64,000 nucleotides of DNA from Polytrichum commune (taxonomy: Eukaryota; Streptophyta; Polytrichopsida; Polytrichales; Polytrichaceae), in NCBI GenBank assembly GCA_950295325.1, contig OX485804.1, positions 23,066,001 to 23,130,000 on the forward strand, written 5' to 3'. Under the pieces are notes generated by a model. It saw only the letters and a program-made list of their open reading frames with translations, made no database searches and was not told the origin of the DNA. Both the position numbers and the translations under genes were made by a program. How positions within the stretch are numbered: position 1 is the first letter of the stretch; each line of letters begins with the position of its first letter. Shown piece after piece: positions 58,769 to 64,000 of this stretch.

Positions 58769-61023
58769 TTACTGTTCCGGGTCGAAGACTGGGTTATCGT
58801 TGTGCGAATTCCGCACCGAACATTTCTTACGAATCTGGCCTTGTGTGCCCGTCAGCACACCGATTTTGCCCATCTTTCGTAATGAAATGCCGAACTGCGC
58901 AAAGAACGCCTTCTCGTGGCGAGCATAGTATTTCACCAACTTGAGTGTGCGGGGGTCATTAAACAATGTCTGGTCCGATGTAAATAGTGCAAGACCTTTC
59001 TTGAAGTTCTTGAAGTACTGATTGTCGAAGACAAGAGGTGTGACAGGGTCCATGAAGAATTGCGTCTCATTGTTGAAGTTGGGGGCTTTGATTACCCCGT
59101 TGTCAGTGCAGTTGGCCAGAAGCTCGCGCCCATACTTTTTCTTGTACTGGGGGTCTACGTGTGGGTAAATGCGGTCTACGATGCTGTTGCAATGGCCTTG
59201 GCCAATGGAATGTGCACCTGGAGGTCATGGTAGATCAATGATCAGAAACTGAGACCAAATCAAGATCGAAGCATCAAAATGGGCCAATGACTTTCTACAT
59301 AACCAAACATCAGAATCAGTGTGGCGCACCCTATGCTAGATGACAAGTCATGGAGACCATTCTAAAATAAACATAGCACAACAATTTTAATGCCACACTA
59401 AATTGGATATATCTTCTCTACAAAACTCTTACATCAACAAGGAGGTTTTGGGGAATTTTCCACATGGGGAAACATGTACTGAAGTGGACAAAACCTGGGG
59501 GACGGGCCTCCAGTCTCCAGGTTTTGCTGGTCCATCTCCCAGGTTTTGTCCATTGCTTTCCCACATGTTTCTCCATGTGAAAATTTCCAAAGTTCCTTGT
59601 GGTTTCAGTCCATATTTCAGCATGCAGCAAGCATCAGCTTGGATACGTTCAAAGCCATTTGGACTTTTCTATATGAGTGTGAGAAATTAAGAAAACTCGT
59701 AGAGGGTCAAGACATTAAATGTACTTACCAGAGAGGACAACCAAGTCCACCAGGTTCAATCCAGCAGCTTCGAAATTTTCCAGTAGGCCGGACACATTGA
59801 GGTTAAATGGAGGCAAGTAAGTCTCCGAGTTTTCGGCGAAGGAAGTGAGTGAATCTCTCCGACCTAGTTCAATCGGGTACAATGGTCCGCCGGCCTGATC
59901 GCCCACAGTTACAGATGATAACAAGTTAGCTTCGTTCAATTCCACGTATGCATAAAAATAAGCCCTCCCATCATGATCTCCAGCAGTCCTCTTCAGCCAA
60001 GAGCACACTCATTCCAAGAGATTCCTTTCATATTTTCAATGCCTATTTGAATTTTCAATGCCTATCTTGATCAATGGTTCAATGGGGTGTAATGATCAGG
60101 CAGCCCAGTGACCCACAAATGACAGTTAAACTCATTGTACTATGCATAGATTGCAGCAAGACACAAACCCTCCCACTGTGATCTCCAGCATAGTTACTCT
60201 TACAGGACACTCAAACAACAAAGTTTCACATTTTCCATGACCACATATATTTCAGAGAGCAGTCACTTCAGTTGGGCAAACGGTGAAGAGAACTTAGAAG
60301 ACGATCAGTTACCCTCATTAAATCTTATGTATGCTTACACGAATTCACTGTCCCATCATCCAGCATTATTTGTTAATCGAAAGAGGAGACTCCAAAGATG
60401 AAAATTTCGTTCTTTTATCACCACATGAATGTGAAGAGAATCTTCCCGATCGTTCCAACTTGCATGACTGTCAACAAAACCTTAAATAAAATGTTAGAAA
60501 AGAAGAAGAGGCAAGTATCCATTACCTGTGCAATGGAGTACACAGCCACAAGGGCCAGCACATCAGCACAAGACACGAGGCCCGGACACTCTTTCTCCAA
60601 CACCTCCTTAATCTCATCCACAATCTCAATATTGCCAATGCTAAAGTTAATGGGCGCCTCCTTCTCCCCCGTCCCTTTGGTAGAGTCCAGCAGCAGGGAG
60701 GCATCGCACCCCTGCACGAAGCAGTCGTGGAAGAACAAGCGAAGCAGGGGGGCTGGAGTGGTGGGATCGGTCTCCGTGTATTTCTGGATCACTCTCTTCA
60801 CCACCGACCCCAGCTGCGGGCACTGCTTCTTGTAGTAGTGGAATTGCAAAGGGGGTGCGAGGTGAGCTCCCACATTCTGCATCCCCAGGTGCCGGTACTC
60901 CCTGGGCACAAAGTTGTAATGCCCAAAAACTCCACTCATCTGCTGCAACAACATGGAAATCAGCAGCAACAGCATTCTCCACAGATTTCCATTACAGGAA
61001 TGACGCAGTACCACTGTCCCCAT
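58769..61023 (-). CDS. class III (secretory) peroxidase
   Basis: Extracellular haem peroxidase that uses H2O2 to oxidise phenolics and lignin-type monomers. Three exons: 61023-60526, 59894-59729 and 59217-58769, GT-AG, phases 0 and 1, 370 aa. The N-terminus holds a signal peptide. Met17 (MLLLLISMLLQQMSGVFG) would give a more typical one than Met1, so the true start may be 60975. Distal haem site: RLFFHDCFVQGCDAS (Arg95, His99). Proximal site: GAHSIGQGHC (His224). The eight structural cysteines are present (QCPQ, HDC, GCD, ECPG, SCAD, GHC, ANC, KKC), as is GRRDS. The pre-domain stretch after the signal is about 25 residues longer than usual. The two introns fall at the usual class III positions before GGP and at SG|AH. 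The first canonical intron is missing. Confidence 0.96.
59439..59599. repeat. 161-bp hairpin inside peroxidase intron 2
   Basis: The left arm (AAGGAGGTTTTGGGGAATTT, CACATGGGGAAACATGT, GTGGACAAAACCTGGG) pairs with the right arm (CCCAGGTTTTGTCCA, ACATGTTTCTCCATGTG, AAATTTCCAAAGTTCCTT). The arms are ~62 bases with roughly four-fifths identity and the loop is ~37 bases. It lies wholly within the 511-bp intron. Confidence 0.85.
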
Positions 61024-61270
61024 TGATATCTACGATCCCACCTGAATGACTTTGCTGCCGATCGCGTCGAATCGAAGTTAACTTAACCCTGCATGCAGCA
61101 GTATTAAATACCGATCTAACTTGTGATGGTGACGAGTACTCCGTGTACTGATACGATGATCTGGTGCGTGCGGAGCTAAACTTGAAGCATTGGGAGCGGT
61201 TCCGATCAGGAAACGCTGGTTGTTGATGCTTGTAGAGCTGATGTTGTGAGTCGTTGCGCGGTGAAGGTGT

Positions 61271-61282
61271 GTCATATATAGG
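61271..61282 (-). promoter_or_regulatory. TATA box of the peroxidase gene
   Basis: Minus strand CCTATATATGAC, about 250 bp before Met1. A start ~30 bp downstream would give a 5' UTR of ~220 nt. It is the only good TATA match between 61024 and 61430. Confidence 0.5.
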
Positions 61283-62863
61283 ATTGAGGAGATGGGCAGG
61301 AGATTCTCCTGCGAGTGTGAGGGTTTATGGTGAGCTTGCCGCAGTGCTAGTGCCGCTTGCGCTGGGCACATGCCTTCTCTGGCGACCATCACCATGGCAC
61401 ATGCCCGGCTCACAGTATCAAATATAGTCAACCCTAGGGCCTACTGCAAGCCTTTATTGGTGGATGAGGAATCAGGATGCATGCATGAATGATTCACGGC
61501 TCACTTGTAGAACTTTCTTAGAAGAAACTAACTTAACTTGTCGATTCCAAGCTCCAACCATCCGTTGCGATTTGTGGAGTGAAAATGCATAAAAACAATC
61601 AGTTTGGTTGCCGATCGGAGGTTTTGGGTTGTCGATTTTGCTAGATTCGTGACCAAAAAATACATAGCATTCTTCAGATCCATAACAATGTTCTGTGGGA
61701 CTGATAGTATTCTATAGTATATTTCCCGTACTTAGATTGAATGTGGAAAATATTTTGTAGAATATTGCCAGTCCCACAAATCATTGTTGTGGATCTGAAT
61801 AATGCTATGATGGCCTTATCAACTAAAATGAGCCAATTGGGCCATGATGAGACAATCCTTTTGTCACATAACTATATTGCTTCACCCAAGTTTTTCAACT
61901 TGAATCTACCAGTGCAATGTACTCATGTGAGAATAAACAAAGTATAATTCTGAATAGAATCTCTCTTATTCCCGGCCCTATCCAGCGTACAAACTCAACT
62001 AGATAATGTTATGCATATACAACATACAAATCATGAATTTAACATGGTTTTATTGCATTTAATATCCATGTTCACTTTCTAATGAGAAAGTCATTGAACA
62101 TTTTTTCATTAATAGCATGTAACTCAACAATTGCATCAATCAAACAAAGACAATAGCATAATAGCCTAGCCACAATTATGAGAGCAAAACTCAAGGGAGC
62201 CCATGAGCACTCCAAGAATCTCCAACTTGTCTTATAATCCAAATCCATACCCTAATTAACAAGAATAGACAAGGGAGCCATTGAAGACTATTACGATATT
62301 TAATGAATGAAAATGTAAATTGGATGAAACTAACACATCTATTGTCATAAATTTCTCTAAACCTAAGCTATGGGGATATTAACTAAAATGAGACAAATGG
62401 TCCGCTCATTTTAATGTGGGGAACGTGATGGGAACGCAATGATTGATTTTTTTGTACGAGAGAATACCCGTAGAGGTTCTAGCCTCCACAAACCAAGTGT
62501 TCCAATGAAACCGGGCAAACAATCAATTGTAATATGGAGGATCCCATCAAGGAAGACAAAAGGATTGTGCCTACACTCCATGGGTGAACACCCGTGGACT
62601 ATTAAACATTGGACGACATTGGACGACTCCCACATATTAAACATGTTGGCTAATATGACAATGCACATGAAAATTCACAAAAAAAGATGCCTTTAAAAGT
62701 GGTAGTTTGAACATCCGTGGGACAAATGTCAATGTCTACGGCTCTCTAATTAATGCTCACAAAATTAAAATTGAGCTCCAAACATGCTAGATGGTGTCAA
62801 CCATCTAGCCCACCCATGAGAGTCCACCCGTAGATACCCAGGAATGAGCAAGGCAACTTTAAT
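61283..62863. other. peroxidase promoter and spacer
   Basis: Holds the foldback element at 61663-61809. Otherwise AT-rich and without recognisable genes. The 117-codon minus-strand frame at 61078-61431 covers the TATA box and is rejected. Confidence 0.35.
61663..61809. mobile_element. short foldback element (147 bp)
   Basis: The left arm CATAGCATTCTTCAGATCCA plus TAACAATG and GTGGGACTG is mirrored by the right arm (CAGTCCCACAAATCATTG, GGATCTGAATAATGCTATG). The arms are ~54 bp. A related truncated copy lies at 29571-29669. The target duplication is not clear. Confidence 0.75.
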
Positions 62864-64000
62864 CTAGAGGTCTTCTGTTGGTACCCCATCCTCGAAAGTA
62901 TCTCCATCAGTCATTTTCTCACCTCTAGTGCATCGATCTAAATTATCCTTTGCGAAAAGAATTTGCCGAGCTGGGATGAGAACATTGTCATCGGACGCAT
63001 TCCTTTGTCTTGCCCATGATGCCACAACACAATCTAGGGATTGATGTTGTGGTGCATAGTCCTTGAGCCTCGTCCATCGAAAAGATTTTGCCGTGTCCCA
63101 TTCCTCATAACGTTCGTCTAAGGTCTTCTTGTTCCTTTGGCCAAGGACCGGTACATAATAGACAATCTCAATGGAACGAGGATTAGGACCGATATGTGCC
63201 AAATTCGGCTCAGAAATCACTCGTCCCATCCACACTGGATTAGGACAATCCTCACTAGGACGTAGTAACACATAATGGCCAATCCTGATATGTGCGCCGG
63301 GACGGAAGGTCTCAACAGGTCGAGAACTAGCTGGCCCCACGTAAGCATAATCAGTGATGTTTTCCTCAAGTAGATGCACATTATCCACATGGAGGGTTGG
63401 TGCAATGGAGAACCGTGTAGCTGGCCAGAATGGCTCGCTAAGTTCAGATGGAGTTGGGAGTAAAGGTTGATCCATAGCCGCAAGCACATTCTCCCAATAT
63501 AAAATTGTTGGTGCAATGGACTCCATATATTGACCCGAACTATCTTGATCTGCCGTATCCTTCCAATACTTAATAAAACCTTGCACCCCAAGCTTTATGT
63601 TCACGGAATCTTTCATCTCCCTTTTTGGAACGGGACGGGGGCACCCTACAAAAACAAACATACAATGAGCTCGGAGCAATACCACGGACTAACTGCCCAC
63701 GGGTGATCACCCGTGGGCCACATACTTCACACCATGTATTTTCTAGTGCACTTCTAAAGCAATACAAACAAGGGACCCACTAACCTGTTGGGACCATGGT
63801 CTTCTTTGTGATAGGGTCCACCTTCCAAAGAGCAATTCCTCCATCAGGCACCCAACTTGGATCTGTACAATACACTTTGTACTGCATCAATGGCACTCCT
63901 TGAGGATCTACATAAAAACGGAATTGGTGCGCCTTGGAATGCCCAATAAGTTGATCTTGACCATACTCATTGTAGTATCCCTTCACCCATTCCTTGAAAT
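62864..64000 (-). CDS. unrecognised spliced gene with BAH-like stretch; 5' end beyond the right edge
   Basis: Two exons join cleanly. Exon b, 64000-63785, is open at the edge. Exon a, 63645-62864, ends at a stop. A 139-bp GT-AG intron separates them in phase 1. Exon b reads FKEWVKGYYNEYGQDQL and ALWKVDPITKKTMVPTG. Exon a contains HIRIGHYVLLRPSEDC, VWMGRVISEP and IEIVYYVPVL, a strand pattern like BAH or Tudor-type chromatin modules (a basic barrel with W-M-G-R-V), then RWTRLKDYAPQH and PARQILFAKDNLD, and an acidic tail. I do not recognise the family. Intact frame plus proper splicing suggest a working gene or a recently active element. A transposon-encoded protein is the main alternative. Confidence 0.6.

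Noticed and set aside
61078-61431. 117-codon minus-strand frame upstream of the peroxidase
   Set aside because: Spans the TATA box and likely 5' UTR of the peroxidase; no domain.

Overview
The window is nuclear DNA of a land plant. This is seen directly from short-exon, GT-AG spliced genes, a Dicer-like 1 (DCL1) gene with its plant-type arginine/serine-rich N-terminus, a class III peroxidase with a signal peptide, a plant-type ML-domain secreted protein, and long intergenic spacers filled with MITEs, a tRNA-derived SINE, LINE debris and satellite-like tandem repeats. The short introns and the poor fit of several spacers to anything familiar from seed plants make a bryophyte, lycophyte or fern possible, but I cannot name the species.

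Layout. All five confidently modelled genes, and the partial gene at the right edge, lie on the minus strand. From left to right: 1-4473, 5' part of DCL1 (seven exons, 706 residues, gene runs off the left edge); 4474-7656, its upstream region with a ~190-bp tandem repeat; 7657-10799, an eight-exon SEC14-like CRAL-TRIO protein (429 aa); 10800-31238, a 20-kb gene-poor block of nested mobile elements; 31239-33749, a four-exon ML-domain protein (176 aa); 36733-41487, a nine-exon alpha/beta-hydrolase lipase (504 aa) with a GHSTG nucleophile elbow; 41488-54554, a second repeat block with three well-delimited MITEs; 54555-56292, the broken 3' half of a non-LTR retrotransposon with a G-run 3' UTR; 58769-61023, a three-exon class III peroxidase (370 aa) with a TATA box at 61271-61282; 62864-64000, a spliced, unrecognised gene with a BAH-like stretch, open at the right edge. 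The exon sums of the four complete genes all divide by three and join without internal stops.

The genes are unrelated in function: small-RNA processing, phosphoinositide/lipid transfer, secreted lipid binding, lipid hydrolysis and wall peroxidation. There is no sign of an operon-like cluster, although three of the five concern lipids.

The most informative content is the mobile-element archaeology. I could delimit several non-autonomous families to the base using terminal inverted repeats plus target-site duplications: a TA-flanked family whose ends are themselves perfect palindromes (five copies), a TAA/TTA-flanked Harbinger-like family (two copies), a TA-flanked element with perfect 20-bp ends (43769-44071), and an 8-bp-TSD hAT-like element (51596-52002). 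Nested insertions give relative ages. Other notable structures are a tandem duplication in DCL1 intron 1 that copied the exon 1 splice donor, a long hairpin inside peroxidase intron 2, a GC-AG intron in the CRAL-TRIO gene, and a three-codon uORF beside a CAG repeat.
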